Assembly: GCA_002632355.1 (NCBI GenBank) | Contig: NSJJ01000012.1 | Location: 54,089 to 118,088, forward strand | DNA length: 64,000 bases | Direction: 5' to 3' | From: Sulfuricella denitrificans | GTDB lineage: Bacteria > Pseudomonadota > Gammaproteobacteria > Burkholderiales > Sulfuricellaceae | Shown: in pieces, positions 54,829 to 64,000 of the stretch | Layout of the letters: every line of letters starts with the position of its first letter | Position numbering within the stretch: position 1 is the stretch's first letter | Translations under genes and position numbers: made by a program | The notes under the pieces: model-generated | The model's input: only the letters and a program-made list of their open reading frames with translations | What the model was told of the DNA's origin: nothing | Databases searched by the model: none

Positions 54829-55195
54829 TACACACCTCCACCATTTCCCCTGCAGACAGGGCGACTGCTATTTGTCGATCATCGAACGCCAGCAACTCCT
54901 TCGCCATCTCCTGGAGCACTTTCAATTCGTCCTTGTCGATATTGGCCCGTTCGTTCCTGGAAAAGCCATACATGAAGAACCATCGGTCTGCCAGTTTTGT
55001 GGCCACAATCGTTCTTGCGCCACCGCGCTTGCCCTGTCCCGGCAGTGCGACACGTTTCTTCAACACACCACCGCCCAGATCGGCATCGAAAAGCCCCTGC
55101 GTCATTTCCGCAACCGCCTGACATAAGGCATCATCAGTTACATCCGCTTTGCGCATCCAGCGGGTGAATGTCCGGGTTTTAAATACTCGCCTCAT
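54809..55195 (-). CDS. RelE/HigB-2-type toxin
   Basis: 128 residues. Segments ADLGGGVLKKRVALPGQGKRGGARTIVA and RWFFMYGFSRNERANIDKDELKVLQEMAKELL are diagnostic of the toxin family that cleaves mRNA at the ribosome. The start at 55195 is used; an upstream in-frame ATG adds eleven residues. Toxin-first order with the antitoxin overlapping is typical of HigBA. Confidence 0.9.
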   Translation of the reverse strand: MRRVFKTRTFTRWMRKADVTDDALCQAVAEMTQGLFDADLGGGVLKKRVALPGQGKRGGARTIVATKLADRWFFMYGFSRNERANIDKDELKVLQEMAKELLAFDDRQIAVALSAGEMVEVCNGNDKT

Positions 55196-55333
55196 TGTCA
55201 AACCATACCACTTAGTGCGATACATCACCAGTTAGGTTTTCGACGGCACAATACTTGTCCGTGTGACTACTGAGGTCAAAGTGGGCGTCGTACCGGACGA
55301 GCCCGCTGAATATCCTGCGGCCATGGGTTTCGT

Positions 55334-56608
55334 TCAGCAGCTCACCTGCGCCAGTTCGTCCCAGCGGGTGGTATAGCAGGGCGATTTGTTGCCCTGCTTC
55401 ATTTTCCAGCCCTTGCGGGTTCCAGCCCCGGCGAGGAACACCGTATCCTTCCCCATGCGCCGGTTGATCGCGTCCATGGCCTGCATCAGGCGCACAGATT
55501 CCTGTTGTGCTGCCTCATCGACAAACAGCGTATGTTGCCGGCTGGCTTCCGGAACAAGGTCCATCAGCATCACGCCGGCCTTGGCATAGCGATAACCGGG
55601 GCGGTAAAGCTGCTTCAGCCCCCACAGGGCAAACGCCACCAGCCGGAGGGTATTGCTGCTCGCCTCGGGCAAGGGGATGGTCACTCCCTGACTGTACTGG
55701 GGGTCCTTCTCGCGGAAGGGGCTGGTGCTGATGAAAACATGCAGCGCCCCCGCAAGGGAAGCCTGACGGCGCAGCTTCTCGGCTGCACGGGTGGCGTAAC
55801 TGGTCACGGCTTCCTGCAATCCGGCCAGATGAAGGACCGGATTGCCGAAGGAGCGGCTGCACAGGATCTGCTGTTTGCTGGGCGCAATCTGTTCCAGTTC
55901 CAGACAGGAGATCCCGCGCAATTCCATCACGGTGCGCTCCAGCACCACTGAAAATCGTTTGCGGATCAGGGCAGTATCGGCCTGTTTCAGATCCAGCACG
56001 GTGTGGATGCGCATGGCAGCCAGCTGTTCGCGTAGACGCCGGCCCACGCCCCATATTTCTCCCGCCTCGATGCCGGCCATGAGTTCATTCAGCCGCGCTT
56101 CCGGCATGGCGCCCAGATCGCACACCCCATTCCACTCCGGCCGCTTCTTGGCAACGTGGTTGGCGAATTTGGCCAGGGTCTTGGAAGACCCGATACCGAC
56201 ACAGACCGGAATGCCGGTCCATTGTTTTACCTGCTGGCGAATTTCCTGGCCGTAGGCGTCCAGATCGCGATGGAAACCCTCCAGGCCGAGAAAACACTCA
56301 TCGATGGAATACACCTCCTGATGAGGCGAGAACTGCCTCAGCACGCCCATCATGCGGTTGCTCATGTCCGCATAAAGCGAGTAGTTGGACGAGAGCGCGA
56401 CAATGCCATGTTGCCGCGCAAGGTCGCGCAACTGAAACCAGGGGGCCGCCATTTTGATCCCCAGCGCTTTCACCTCGGCAGAACGGGCCACCGCGCAGCC
56501 GTCATTATTGGAAAGCACCACCACCGGCCGGCCCTCCAGCCCCGGGTTGAACACCCGCTCGCAGGAGACGTAGAAATTGTTGCCGTCGATCAGGGCAAAG
56601 ATGCTCAT
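55334..56608 (-). CDS. umuC: DNA polymerase V catalytic subunit UmuC
   Basis: 424 residues, full length. Y-family polymerase motifs: [19 protein letters not shown], catalytic SIDECFLGL, helix-hairpin-helix region ([15 protein letters not shown]) and little-finger/C-terminal parts to [14 protein letters not shown]. Performs translesion synthesis with UmuD'. Overlaps umuD by 4 bases. Confidence 0.96.
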   Translation of the reverse strand: MSIFALIDGNNFYVSCERVFNPGLEGRPVVVLSNNDGCAVARSAEVKALGIKMAAPWFQLRDLARQHGIVALSSNYSLYADMSNRMMGVLRQFSPHQEVYSIDECFLGLEGFHRDLDAYGQEIRQQVKQWTGIPVCVGIGSSKTLAKFANHVAKKRPEWNGVCDLGAMPEARLNELMAGIEAGEIWGVGRRLREQLAAMRIHTVLDLKQADTALIRKRFSVVLERTVMELRGISCLELEQIAPSKQQILCSRSFGNPVLHLAGLQEAVTSYATRAAEKLRRQASLAGALHVFISTSPFREKDPQYSQGVTIPLPEASSNTLRLVAFALWGLKQLYRPGYRYAKAGVMLMDLVPEASRQHTLFVDEAAQQESVRLMQAMDAINRRMGKDTVFLAGAGTRKGWKMKQGNKSPCYTTRWDELAQVSC

Positions 56609-57177
56609 ACCGACTTGATGATCCTGGTGACCACGCCCCAGATGACCATTTCCTGCCCTTCCCTGAATTCGATGTCGGGATATGCCGGATTCGCCGCGAG
56701 CAGCTTGACCACTCCCGCGCGCTGGAAGAAGCGCTTTACCGTCAGCTCGCCATCCACCGCCGCCACCACGATGCGTCCATGTTCGGGCTTGATGGCGCGG
56801 TCCACGATCAGTTCATCGCCGTCATCAATGCCGGACTCGACCATGGAGTTGCCCTTGACCCGCAGAAAAAAGGTCGCCTCCCGGTGCTGGATCAGCTCCT
56901 CGTTGAGGTCGATGCGCTTCTCCACGTAATCGTCGGCCGGCGAAGGAAAACCGGCGCGGACCGAGTGGCTCATGAGCGGGATATCCCGGCGCGGAAAATG
57001 ACCGGTAAAGGAAAATATTTCCAGCTCGTCCGGAATCCGGATCGTCGCCTTGCGCTGCTTCACGAAATCGATGACCGCGGCTTTCTGGCTGAGCGGAACA
57101 CGGATGGTCGTGGTCGGATCGGCGGAAGGCTTGCGCCCGGCGCCTGGACGGAAGCCGCCGCGTTTGGCAGTTGTCAT
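56605..57177 (-). CDS. umuD: UmuD-type autoprotease with N-terminal extension
   Basis: 190 residues versus 139 in E. coli. The peptidase S24 core has cleavage site Ala75-Gly76 (VRAGFPSP), catalytic Ser111 (GNSMVESGI) and Lys148 (GELTVKRF). The extra 50 residues at the N-terminus ([16 protein letters not shown]..., [19 protein letters not shown]) resemble an AT-hook-like DNA-binding arm. The start at 57177 fits; the upstream frame is hydrophobic and unlikely. No clear LexA box is seen in the upstream 200 bp, so SOS control is not shown. Confidence 0.92.
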   Translation of the reverse strand: MTTAKRGGFRPGAGRKPSADPTTTIRVPLSQKAAVIDFVKQRKATIRIPDELEIFSFTGHFPRRDIPLMSHSVRAGFPSPADDYVEKRIDLNEELIQHREATFFLRVKGNSMVESGIDDGDELIVDRAIKPEHGRIVVAAVDGELTVKRFFQRAGVVKLLAANPAYPDIEFREGQEMVIWGVVTRIIKSV

Positions 57178-57383
57178 GCGTTGCCCTATGATTAACGTTA
57201 CAACAATCAATATAAGGCAAATCGGCTGACAAAGCAAAACCGCGAATGCAAAGACAAACTCCGCCTGCCACGCCGCCAACGGACAGAAAACATGAAAATT
57301 TCACAGGCCCGGCTATGGAACTCGTGGCAGTCAGGTACCATCTACTGAAACAGTCTCTTAATACAAACAGGTGTTTATTAAAA

Positions 57384-58091
57384 ATGATGATTTCAGACCC
57401 GCACGCAACCCTGGTTTGCGATGAACGCGAGATTTATGAAAGTCTCCTGCCGCTGGCAGGCGCCGATATTCTTGAGCTGGGGTGCGGCAAGGCGGACAAG
57501 ACCCGTGCGATCAGCCAGACCGGGAAAGTCAAATCGATCACTGCGCTGGAAGTGGACACAATCCAGCATGCCGCAAACCAGCAACGCACCGACTTGCCCG
57601 CTGTCCGTTTCCAGCTCGGCGGCGCCGAAGCCATACCTGCACCCGACGAGGCTTTCGACATCGTACTCATGTTCAAGTCGCTGCATCATGTCCCGGTGAA
57701 CCTGATGGATCAGGCCATGGCGGAAATTCGCCGGGTGCTGAAACCGGGCGGAATGGCCTATATTTCAGAGCCCATTTTTGCCGGCGACTTCAACGAAGTC
57801 TTGCGCCTCTTTCATGACGAAAAAAGCATGCGCCAAGCCGCTTTCGCCGCAATTGATCGGGCGGTGGGAAAAGGTGATCTCGAACTGGTCAGCCAGAAAT
57901 TCTTCAGCACGCCCGGACACTTCGACAGTTTCGAGCAGTTCGAAGAACGCATCCTGAACGTCACCCATACCCGGCACCAGCTTTCGCCCGAGTTATACCA
58001 GCAGGTCAAGGCGAAGTTCATGCAACACATGACACCGCAGGGCGCGGACTTTGAGAACCCGCTACGAGTGGACCTGTTGCGCAAGGCCTGA
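57384..58091 (+). CDS. Class I SAM-dependent methyltransferase
   Basis: About 235 residues with the SAM-binding motif DILELGCGKADKTRAI, motif II-like FDIVLMFKSLHHVP, and VLKPGGMAYISEP. This is the Methyltransf_11 pattern for small-molecule methylation; the substrate is unknown. The start at 57384 is chosen at the domain edge; in-frame ATGs upstream are possible. Divergent from umuDC. Confidence 0.82.
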   Translation: MMISDPHATLVCDEREIYESLLPLAGADILELGCGKADKTRAISQTGKVKSITALEVDTIQHAANQQRTDLPAVRFQLGGAEAIPAPDEAFDIVLMFKSLHHVPVNLMDQAMAEIRRVLKPGGMAYISEPIFAGDFNEVLRLFHDEKSMRQAAFAAIDRAVGKGDLELVSQKFFSTPGHFDSFEQFEERILNVTHTRHQLSPELYQQVKAKFMQHMTPQGADFENPLRVDLLRKA

Positions 58092-58244
58092 ACAACCGGG
58101 AAACACTTCCTGCCACCGGGCGGCATTCGTCCGGCAATCCGCTCAGATTTGATCACCGTCAATACTTTATTCAGACTGTCCATAGCGTACAGATTTAGAA
58201 CAAGTATAATTAAGGCATTCAAGACATCACACTTTAGTCCTTCC

Positions 58245-60335
58245 ATGCGCACCATTCATGTGGCATTTCCCGCCAATCTGCCACAGCGCTGTGTTCCGCT
58301 ACTGGTCTCGGCAATTTACCTGTGGTCACCGACCTGCCAGGCAGAAGAAAACACGATGCCTCCTGATTATTATTTCCAGGAAATTCCTGTCGTTCTGACT
58401 GCATCCCGCCTGTCTCAACCCCTGTCGGAAACACCAAGCGCGATGACCGTCATCGACAGGAAAATGATTAAGGCCTCGGGTTTTCGTACCGTTCCCGATC
58501 TGATGCGGCTGGTGCCCGGCATGTATGTGGGCTTTGCCGATGCAAATCGTCCGGTGGTTTCCCTACATGGCTCGACGGATGAATACTCCCGCCGCATGCA
58601 AATCCTGATCGATGGCCGCAGCGCATATTTACCACCCTTTGGCGGAGTGAACTGGGCCGACCTTCCGCTCCAGGTTGAAGACATTGAACGCATCGAGGTC
58701 GTGCGCGGCCCTTCATCGGCTTCACACGGAACCAATTCATTTTATGGTGTGATCAACGTCATTACCCGCGATGCGCTTGCTCAGACTGGCACCAGCGTGT
58801 CGGTTACGGGGGGCGACGTTTCAGATGCTTCTGCCCGATTCGGCAAGGCAGGAGAAACATTTGATTATCGTGTTTCTGCAGGCATCCTCTCCAGCCGGGG
58901 AATCGACAATGCCATCCTGAACGACCATAACAGGACGCGCATATTCAACTTCCGCAGCAACTATCACCCGGATGCGACCGATAGCCTCGATGTGCAGTTA
59001 GGCAGCAGCAAGGGCGAGCATGGTCTGGGAATCGCAGGCAGGCCGGAAGACGCTTTCCGGGAAACCGCCTCGAAAAGCAATTTTCTTCAGGCTGGCTGGC
59101 GACATGTCTGGCCGGGCAGCAACGAGAGCAAACTGACTTATTCCTACACCGATCGCAACTCGCTGGACCCCCATCTGTGTGTTGATTCAGGGCAATGCCA
59201 GGATTCCAGTCCATTCATTGCGGCGCAAGGATTTACCCGGCAGGAGGTTTACAGCCAGCGCAACGAGCTGGAGTTGCAGAATACACACCAGACGAGCGAC
59301 AGCAATCGCCTGGTGTGGGGGGGGAGAGTGCGTCACGACTATGCCGAATATCCCTTGTATCTCGGACGCCCCTACGCATTAAACTCCTGGCAGATATTTG
59401 CCCATGATGAATGGCGTATCACCCCGGCGGCGGTGCTGAATATCGGCACGATGCTCGAAGATAATGGAACGGGAAACCGGAACAACTCGCCACGCGCCTC
59501 ACTGAATTACCATTTCACGCCTCAACACACTATACGCATCGGGGCCTCCACTGCCACGCGCAGCCCGGCCATGGGCGAAATGTACATGGATGCCCAGAAT
59601 ACAGTCCTGGGTGGTGCATATGTACAGCCACTGGCACCACTCAAGCCAGAAAGAATCATCTCGAAAGAGATTGGTTATCTTGGAGAGTTTCGTTCACTGG
59701 GCATTACCGTTGATGCACGTGTCTATGCCGATCAGGTAACGGACATGATCTATGTGGACAAATATCCCTTGCTAACCGCTGCCGACAGTTTCAAAAATCT
59801 GATTTCTGCCGAATACAGAGGCGTGGAAGCAACGATCAGGTACCACTGGAATGAACGCCGCAGCTTTCTGGTGGCCAATTACGCGCATCAGCAGGCATCC
59901 GCCAGTTTAGGGAGTTATCCGACACAGTATTTCAGCACCAGCGATCTTCTGCCTCCGACTGTTGGCGCCAATGTAAGGTATTTCTATCAAACCGAACTTC
60001 TCGACCAGTTCTCCCAGATCGTTCCGACGGATAGCGCCAGTCTTCTCCTGTCGCATCAATTCTCCGGCAACTGGCAATTCAGTGCCGGCTATTATTGGAG
60101 AAACCCGGTACGTGTAAGTAACGTCAGTCCGGATGTGACGCACGAAAACACGCTGCGAAGGCTCGATTTGCGTATTGCTAAAACCATCAGGCTGGATCAG
60201 GGGCGCAGCACCGAACTGGCGCTGGTGGTGCAGAACGCCACGCAAAACAATTATACAAAATATGGCGTGGTCAACGAGATTGCGAATGTACTATTCACGC
60301 GCCGCAGCTGGCTGACTGCCACACTGAATTTCTAG
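58245..60335 (+). CDS. TonB-dependent outer-membrane receptor
   Basis: 696 residues: signal region up to about residue 37, plug domain (VVLTASRLSQPLSETPSAMTVID, VPDLMRLVPGMYVGF, IEVVRGPSSASHGTNSFYGVINVITR) and a 22-strand barrel ending in aromatic LTATLNF. It imports a siderophore, vitamin or other scarce solute with TonB energy; the ligand is not evident. No cobalamin riboswitch is visible upstream. A run of eight G occurs in codons 358-360. Confidence 0.92.
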   Translation: MRTIHVAFPANLPQRCVPLLVSAIYLWSPTCQAEENTMPPDYYFQEIPVVLTASRLSQPLSETPSAMTVIDRKMIKASGFRTVPDLMRLVPGMYVGFADANRPVVSLHGSTDEYSRRMQILIDGRSAYLPPFGGVNWADLPLQVEDIERIEVVRGPSSASHGTNSFYGVINVITRDALAQTGTSVSVTGGDVSDASARFGKAGETFDYRVSAGILSSRGIDNAILNDHNRTRIFNFRSNYHPDATDSLDVQLGSSKGEHGLGIAGRPEDAFRETASKSNFLQAGWRHVWPGSNESKLTYSYTDRNSLDPHLCVDSGQCQDSSPFIAAQGFTRQEVYSQRNELELQNTHQTSDSNRLVWGGRVRHDYAEYPLYLGRPYALNSWQIFAHDEWRITPAAVLNIGTMLEDNGTGNRNNSPRASLNYHFTPQHTIRIGASTATRSPAMGEMYMDAQNTVLGGAYVQPLAPLKPERIISKEIGYLGEFRSLGITVDARVYADQVTDMIYVDKYPLLTAADSFKNLISAEYRGVEATIRYHWNERRSFLVANYAHQQASASLGSYPTQYFSTSDLLPPTVGANVRYFYQTELLDQFSQIVPTDSASLLLSHQFSGNWQFSAGYYWRNPVRVSNVSPDVTHENTLRRLDLRIAKTIRLDQGRSTELALVVQNATQNNYTKYGVVNEIANVLFTRRSWLTATLNF
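59317..59324. repeat. Eight-base G homopolymer in the TonB-dependent receptor
   Basis: TGGGGGGGGAGA encodes Trp-Gly-Gly-Arg. A one-base slip would truncate the barrel. Long G runs in surface-protein genes are classic slippage sites. Confidence 0.88.
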
Positions 60336-60394
60336 CCACCCGTGAATCATAACGGCTGGCGACACTGGAACAGAATACGTCCTTAACGATGCTT

Positions 60395-61252
60395 TCAGGA
60401 CAAATCCCGTGTCTTGAAAGTATTGCACTGTCTGGGATCGCCGCTCTCCATGCCGCGCCTGAACCACTGTACGCGCTGCTGCGAAGAGCCATGGGTAAAG
60501 GTTTCCGGCACGGCGTAGCCCTGGGTCTGCTTTTGCAGGCGATCATCGCCGATCGCTGAAGCGGCTGTCAGCGCCTGCTCGATTTCGCCCGGTTCGAGCA
60601 AGTGTTTCATGCTGTCGGCCCGGTTACCCCACACGCCGGCAAAGCAGTCTGCCTGCAGTTCCAGACGCACCGACAAGGCATTCACCTGCGCTTTGCTGCC
60701 CGCCCGTTTCTGGGCATTGCGCACCTTGTCGGAAATACCGAGCAGGTTCTGCACATGATGGCCCACCTCATGTGCGATGACGTAGGCCTCGGCAAACTCG
60801 CCGGGGGCATGGAAGCGCTCCTTGAGGTCGCGATAGAAGGCGAGGTCGATATAGACCTTGCGGTCCAGCGGACAGTAGAACGGCCCCATGGCGGCATCGC
60901 CGGTGCCGCAGGCGGTGGGCGTCGAATGGCTGAACAGCACCAGTTTTGGCTCCTGGTATTCCTTGCCTATCGTCCTGAACTCGGCATGCCATGTATCCTC
61001 GGTATCGGCCAGCACTTTCGATACGAATTTCGCCATGGCATCGTCCGCCGGCGGACGGTGGGCCGGCGCAGAATGTTCAGTCTGAAGCGGGGTTTGCGAG
61101 ACGAAGCCCAGCAGTGTCGAAGGATCGATGCCAAGAAAATAGCTCGCGACCATCACCAGCACGATCGTGCCGATGCCGAGGCTGCCGCCTCCGATACTGC
61201 TCCCACGGCGATCTTCAACGTTATCGCTTTCGCGCGTGTCATCCAGACGCAT
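60395..61252 (-). CDS. Neutral zinc metallopeptidase, YpfJ family
   Basis: 285 residues: basic/acidic N-terminus, one membrane span (residues 25-40, IGTIVLVMVASYFLGI), then a zinc peptidase domain with HEVGH at residues 161-165, CPLDRKVYIDLAFY before it and LELQADCFAGVWG after it. It would be anchored with the catalytic part in the periplasm. Last gene of the AsmA-like/Slp unit. Confidence 0.93.
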   Translation of the reverse strand: MRLDDTRESDNVEDRRGSSIGGGSLGIGTIVLVMVASYFLGIDPSTLLGFVSQTPLQTEHSAPAHRPPADDAMAKFVSKVLADTEDTWHAEFRTIGKEYQEPKLVLFSHSTPTACGTGDAAMGPFYCPLDRKVYIDLAFYRDLKERFHAPGEFAEAYVIAHEVGHHVQNLLGISDKVRNAQKRAGSKAQVNALSVRLELQADCFAGVWGNRADSMKHLLEPGEIEQALTAASAIGDDRLQKQTQGYAVPETFTHGSSQQRVQWFRRGMESGDPRQCNTFKTRDLS

Positions 61253-61298
61253 ATGATTCCCTGTGGTTTGAAATCAAAATCAGACGGGCATTTCCAGC

Positions 61299-61808
61299 TT
61301 ACCAGCGGCGTATGGGACGGCGGAAGGGAAAATCCCAGAACGGATCGTAATAAAATATCGGTGGATAGGCGGCAGGCTGAGCAAGCGGCCAGAGATGAAG
61401 CGCTTCGACCTTGATCACGGGATAGCGGTATTCATGCCCGCCGACCTTCCCTGTAATGGCAGGCGCCAGTTCCCCAACTGCGGTGAGTTTCCGGCCGGCG
61501 GCATAGACAGAAGGCTCGTAAAATCCCTTGGCGCAAGCCATGAAGCGGCCGAATGTCCGGTCGGTCTGCTGCGGCTCCCCGCCCTCGTCCAGTGGTCGAC
61601 TGGATATCTCGAAACAGGTTTGCGCCGCTTCGGGCGATGCCTCAATGATCACGCCGCCCCAGCGCACCTTCACTCCGATCTGGCCACTTTTCTGCACTTC
61701 ATCCGGGGTCAGCGAAACAAGGGCGCTGTCTGTTCCGGGCAAAGGCGCAACGGCACAGCCCGCAAGGAATAGAGCGCAAAAGACAATAGCCGGGGTGAAT
61801 TTCAACAT
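61299..61808 (-). CDS. Slp-family outer-membrane lipoprotein
   Basis: 169 residues with a lipobox LFLAGC (Cys18) and the Slp pattern (KVRWGGVIIEASP, RTFGRFMACAKGFYEPSVYAAGRKLTAVGEL, YRYPVIKVEALHLWP). Starvation-type lipoprotein of unclear function. Starts 2 bp after the upstream AsmA-like gene. Confidence 0.92.
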   Translation of the reverse strand: MLKFTPAIVFCALFLAGCAVAPLPGTDSALVSLTPDEVQKSGQIGVKVRWGGVIIEASPEAAQTCFEISSRPLDEGGEPQQTDRTFGRFMACAKGFYEPSVYAAGRKLTAVGELAPAITGKVGGHEYRYPVIKVEALHLWPLAQPAAYPPIFYYDPFWDFPFRRPIRRW

Positions 61809-61810
61809 GG

Positions 61811-64000
61811 CTACTTTGACAGCCCGGCAGGCCGGATGGTTGGGCGTTCTAGCGTTCCGCCCAAAATATAGTTGCCGCGCACTGTCTTCTTTTTGGCTTC
61901 CACCTGGAGCTTCACTGCGCCGGAGATCGCCCCCTTGCCGGAAACCACGGAATTTCCATCAAGCTGCAAGTCCGGCCCGACGATTCGCAATGACTTGTAT
62001 GCCTGCTTGTCGCCCAGCGGCTCAAGCTTGAATGACCAGGTATCAAAATCGGTGTACGCGCTATAAATCGCCTCGACACCGTAGTGGATGGCCGCAGGCA
62101 GGTCGAAACCCGTCACCTTCCCCCCCTGCAGCGTCACGGAACCGCTCAGCACCGGGGATTTGAACAGATTTTCCGGTAACTTTGCCTGCTGCTCGAAAGC
62201 AAGTGCGGCATCGAGTTTTCCAGAAACGACGAGCTTGTCAGACGAAGCGGGCGCAAGGTTCACCCCCACGATTCGCACATCCCCTTTTGCAGACCAGCCC
62301 TGATCCCAGGAAAGCAGCAATGATCCGCTCACTTTTCCGCCATGACTACTGCCCTTCAGCTCGGCAAAGCGGATTTGCCTGCCGCTGACCGTACCTGTGG
62401 CCTGCAAAGAATCGACCCGCACCGGCAGGAAAATCGACGGGACAAAGTCGCGAACATTGACGGTTACCGCAAGCCCTTCGGCCGTGGACGAAAAATCCGC
62501 TCTCAGTGCGCCATTCTCGCTTTCCAGCCAGCCTTTTTCGATACGCCCCGGCTTCGAAAAACCGAATTCACCCCTGAATGGTGGAAGCACGCCATCGCTC
62601 GCCGCGATTTTTGCCTGACGCAAGGTGATCTGCCCAATCTCGTAGGCGGGCTGCTGCTGCACGCTTTTCGCTGGCCATGCGGCAATGCTCTCCAGCACGC
62701 CGGTAGCCAGATCAATTTTTTCCAGTTCGATGCGCTCAACGCGGCGGCCCTCGCCAAGCAGGGTTCCCCATCCTGCATAGATGCGTGCATCCTCAATTCG
62801 AATCCCGCCATGGGAGCCGATTTCAACCTGCTTGAGCTTGAGAGAGGGAGAAGGAAAAAGTGCGATATGCAGCGACTGCATCTTCACCGGCTCGCCCAGG
62901 CGTACGCTCACCAGTGTTTCAAGCCGCTTCTGGGTGGAAGAAAGTGGTACGAAATGAATACCCGCCAGGCCGATAAGCAATAGTAAGACAACTCCGGCCG
63001 CACCCCACTTGAGCATGCGTAATATCCCGGCCATCCGGGCGCCGGGTTCAGCTTCCTGGTGGACATCTTCCACATGGGGAATATGGGCAGACTGCTCAAC
63101 GGATTCGAGTTCGGCCTCTTCATGCTTGATGCGTTCGACCTCTTCCCTGGCCAGGCGCTCCGCCTCTTCTTTCGCCTTGTGTTCGGCTTCTTCGTGAGCG
63201 ATGCGTTCGGCCTCTTCTCTGGCCTGGCGCTCTGCTTCCGCTTTCGCCCTGAGTTCTGCCTCTTCACGCGCGATGCGTTCGGCCTCTTCTCTGGCCTGGC
63301 GCTCTGCTTCCGCTTTCGCCCTGAGTTCTGCCTCTTCACGCGCGATGCGTTCGGCCTCTTCCTTAGCCAGGCGCTCTGCTTCCGCTTTCGCCCTGAGTTC
63401 TGCCTCTTCACGCGCGATGCGTTCGGCCTCTTCCTTAGCCAGGCGCTCTGCTTCCGCTTTCGCCCTGAGTTCTGCCTCTTCACGCGCGATGCGTTCGGCC
63501 TCTTCCTTAGCCAGGCGCTCTGCTTCCGCTTTCGCCCTGAGTTCTGCCTCTTCACGCGCGATGCGTTCGGCCTCTTCCTTAGCCAGGCGCTCTGCTTCCG
63601 CTTTCGCCCTGAGTTCTGCCTCTTCACGCGCGATGCGTTCGGCCTCTTCCTTAGCCAGGCGCTCTGCTTCCGCTTTCGCCCTGAGTTCTGCCTCTTCACG
63701 CGCGATGCGTTCGGCCTCTTCCTTAGCCAGGCGCTCTGCTTCCGCTTTCGCCCTGAGTTCTGCCTCTTCACGCGCGATGCGTTCGGCCTCTTCCTTAGCC
63801 AGGCGCTCTGCTTCCGCTTTCGCCCTGAGTTCTGCCTCTTCACGCGCGATGCGTTCGGCCTCTTCTCTGGCCTGGCGCTCCGCCTCTTCTTTCGCCTTGT
63901 GTTCGGCTTCTTCGCGGGCGACACGTTCGGCCTCTTCTCTGGCCAGGCGCTCCGCCTCTGCTTTCGCCCTGAGTTCTGCCTCTTCACGCGCGATGCGTTC
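61811..64000 (-). CDS. AsmA-like membrane protein with long tandem-repeat N-terminus (5' end missing)
   Basis: The frame is open from the window edge at 64000 down to 61811, 729 codons, with no start in the window. From about 63121 upstream it is a charged 24-residue tandem repeat ([20 protein letters not shown]...). Then comes a short linker ([20 protein letters not shown]), a membrane span ([22 protein letters not shown]) and an AsmA-like periplasmic domain ([36 protein letters not shown], then beta-helical repeats). The repeats are predicted cytoplasmic. A GTG near 63073 is inside the gene, not its start. Confidence 0.88.
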   Translation of the reverse strand, partial: ERIAREEAELRAKAEAERLAREEAERVAREEAEHKAKEEAERQAREEAERIAREEAELRAKAEAERLAKEEAERIAREEAELRAKAEAERLAKEEAERIAREEAELRAKAEAERLAKEEAERIAREEAELRAKAEAERLAKEEAERIAREEAELRAKAEAERLAKEEAERIAREEAELRAKAEAERLAKEEAERIAREEAELRAKAEAERLAKEEAERIAREEAELRAKAEAERQAREEAERIAREEAELRAKAEAERQAREEAERIAHEEAEHKAKEEAERLAREEVERIKHEEAELESVEQSAHIPHVEDVHQEAEPGARMAGILRMLKWGAAGVVLLLLIGLAGIHFVPLSSTQKRLETLVSVRLGEPVKMQSLHIALFPSPSLKLKQVEIGSHGGIRIEDARIYAGWGTLLGEGRRVERIELEKIDLATGVLESIAAWPAKSVQQQPAYEIGQITLRQAKIAASDGVLPPFRGEFGFSKPGRIEKGWLESENGALRADFSSTAEGLAVTVNVRDFVPSIFLPVRVDSLQATGTVSGRQIRFAELKGSSHGGKVSGSLLLSWDQGWSAKGDVRIVGVNLAPASSDKLVVSGKLDAALAFEQQAKLPENLFKSPVLSGSVTLQGGKVTGFDLPAAIHYGVEAIYSAYTDFDTWSFKLEPLGDKQAYKSLRIVGPDLQLDGNSVVSGKGAISGAVKLQVEAKKKTVRGNYILGGTLERPTIRPAGLSK
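63129..64000 (-). repeat. 72-base coding tandem repeat
   Basis: Thirteen phased marks (ATGCGTTCG or variants on the plus strand) recur every 72 bases from 63129 to 63993. The units from 63345 to 63849 are almost identical; flanking units are diverged. Each unit encodes 24 residues rich in Glu, Ala, Arg and Lys, compatible with a single long alpha-helix or coiled coil. Confidence 0.95.

Noticed and set aside
57178..57383. SOS (LexA) box ahead of umuD
   Set aside because: No CTGT-N8-ACAG or clear variant; only a short AACGTT palindrome was seen.
58092..58244. Cobalamin riboswitch ahead of the TonB-dependent receptor
   Set aside because: A short GGGAAnnnnnCCTGCCACC stretch recalls a B12 box, but the rest of the conserved core is missing.
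62908..63987. Long Arg/Lys-rich minus-strand ORF across the tandem repeat
   Set aside because: It is a shifted frame of the 72-base repeat. The repeat has no stops in that frame simply because each unit is the same; the frame joined to the AsmA-like domain is the real one.
63129..64000. Possible CRISPR array from regular spacing
   Set aside because: The whole 72-base unit repeats, including what would be spacers, and it is in frame with a coding sequence.

Overview
The window reads as a chromosomal stretch of a moderately GC-rich betaproteobacterium. The pyrG-kdsA-eno-ftsB order, a feoAB pair, parC/parE, tex, rdgC, a UPF0149/SEC-C paralogue pair and DsrE/DsrC-type sulfur proteins suggest a Nitrosomonadales-like (Sulfuricella/Gallionella-type) sulfur or iron oxidiser. 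That placement is inference from gene content, not from a search. No tRNA, rRNA, CRISPR array, prophage or intact insertion sequence was seen. Both ends cut through genes.

Layout. 1-6.6 kb: 3' part of an Atm1/HMT1-like ABC exporter with thioredoxin, then arfB, a periplasmic cyclophilin, a propeller-like exported protein, a second ABC exporter and an unknown protein. 6.7-10.8 kb: on the minus strand, a c-di-GMP-I (GEMM) riboswitch sits ahead of a DUF1631 gene and a degenerate EAL-HDOD gene. 11-21 kb: thioredoxin, YchJ, ftsB-eno-kdsA-pyrG, feoAB, and a glutamate-cysteine ligase-like/M14 peptidase pair. 21-28 kb: parC, a GIY-YIG gene buried in dispersed repeats, parE, and a pgm gene with an in-frame copy of the same repeat. 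28-38.3 kb: an RND efflux pair, GIY-YIG/DUF4357, a large structured intergenic repeat, tex, a YecA-like SEC-C gene and rdgC.

38.4-43 kb is the most unusual block. A minus-strand unit encodes an ECF sigma factor, a membrane anti-sigma factor fused to a DsrE-like domain, and a DsrC-like protein in which both redox cysteines are serine. It diverges from an exported DsrE-like protein and a porin, followed by an exported DUF4124-glutaredoxin protein. The divergent intergenic region carries nested inverted repeats and a possible ECF promoter. I infer a sulfur- or redox-sensing envelope regulon.

43-51 kb: a MASE1-PAS-GGDEF-EAL protein with a poly-G tract in the GGDEF motif, recQ, modABC and a second YecA-like SEC-C gene. 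51.6-58 kb: YcaO, a VF530-type protein, an unusual pseudouridine synthase homologue, a HigBA-type toxin-antitoxin pair, umuDC and a methyltransferase. 58-64 kb: a TonB-dependent receptor with a poly-G tract, a zinc metallopeptidase, an Slp lipoprotein, and an AsmA-like membrane protein whose N-terminal part is a long 24-residue tandem repeat running off the window.

Residue numbers count from the start chosen in each entry.
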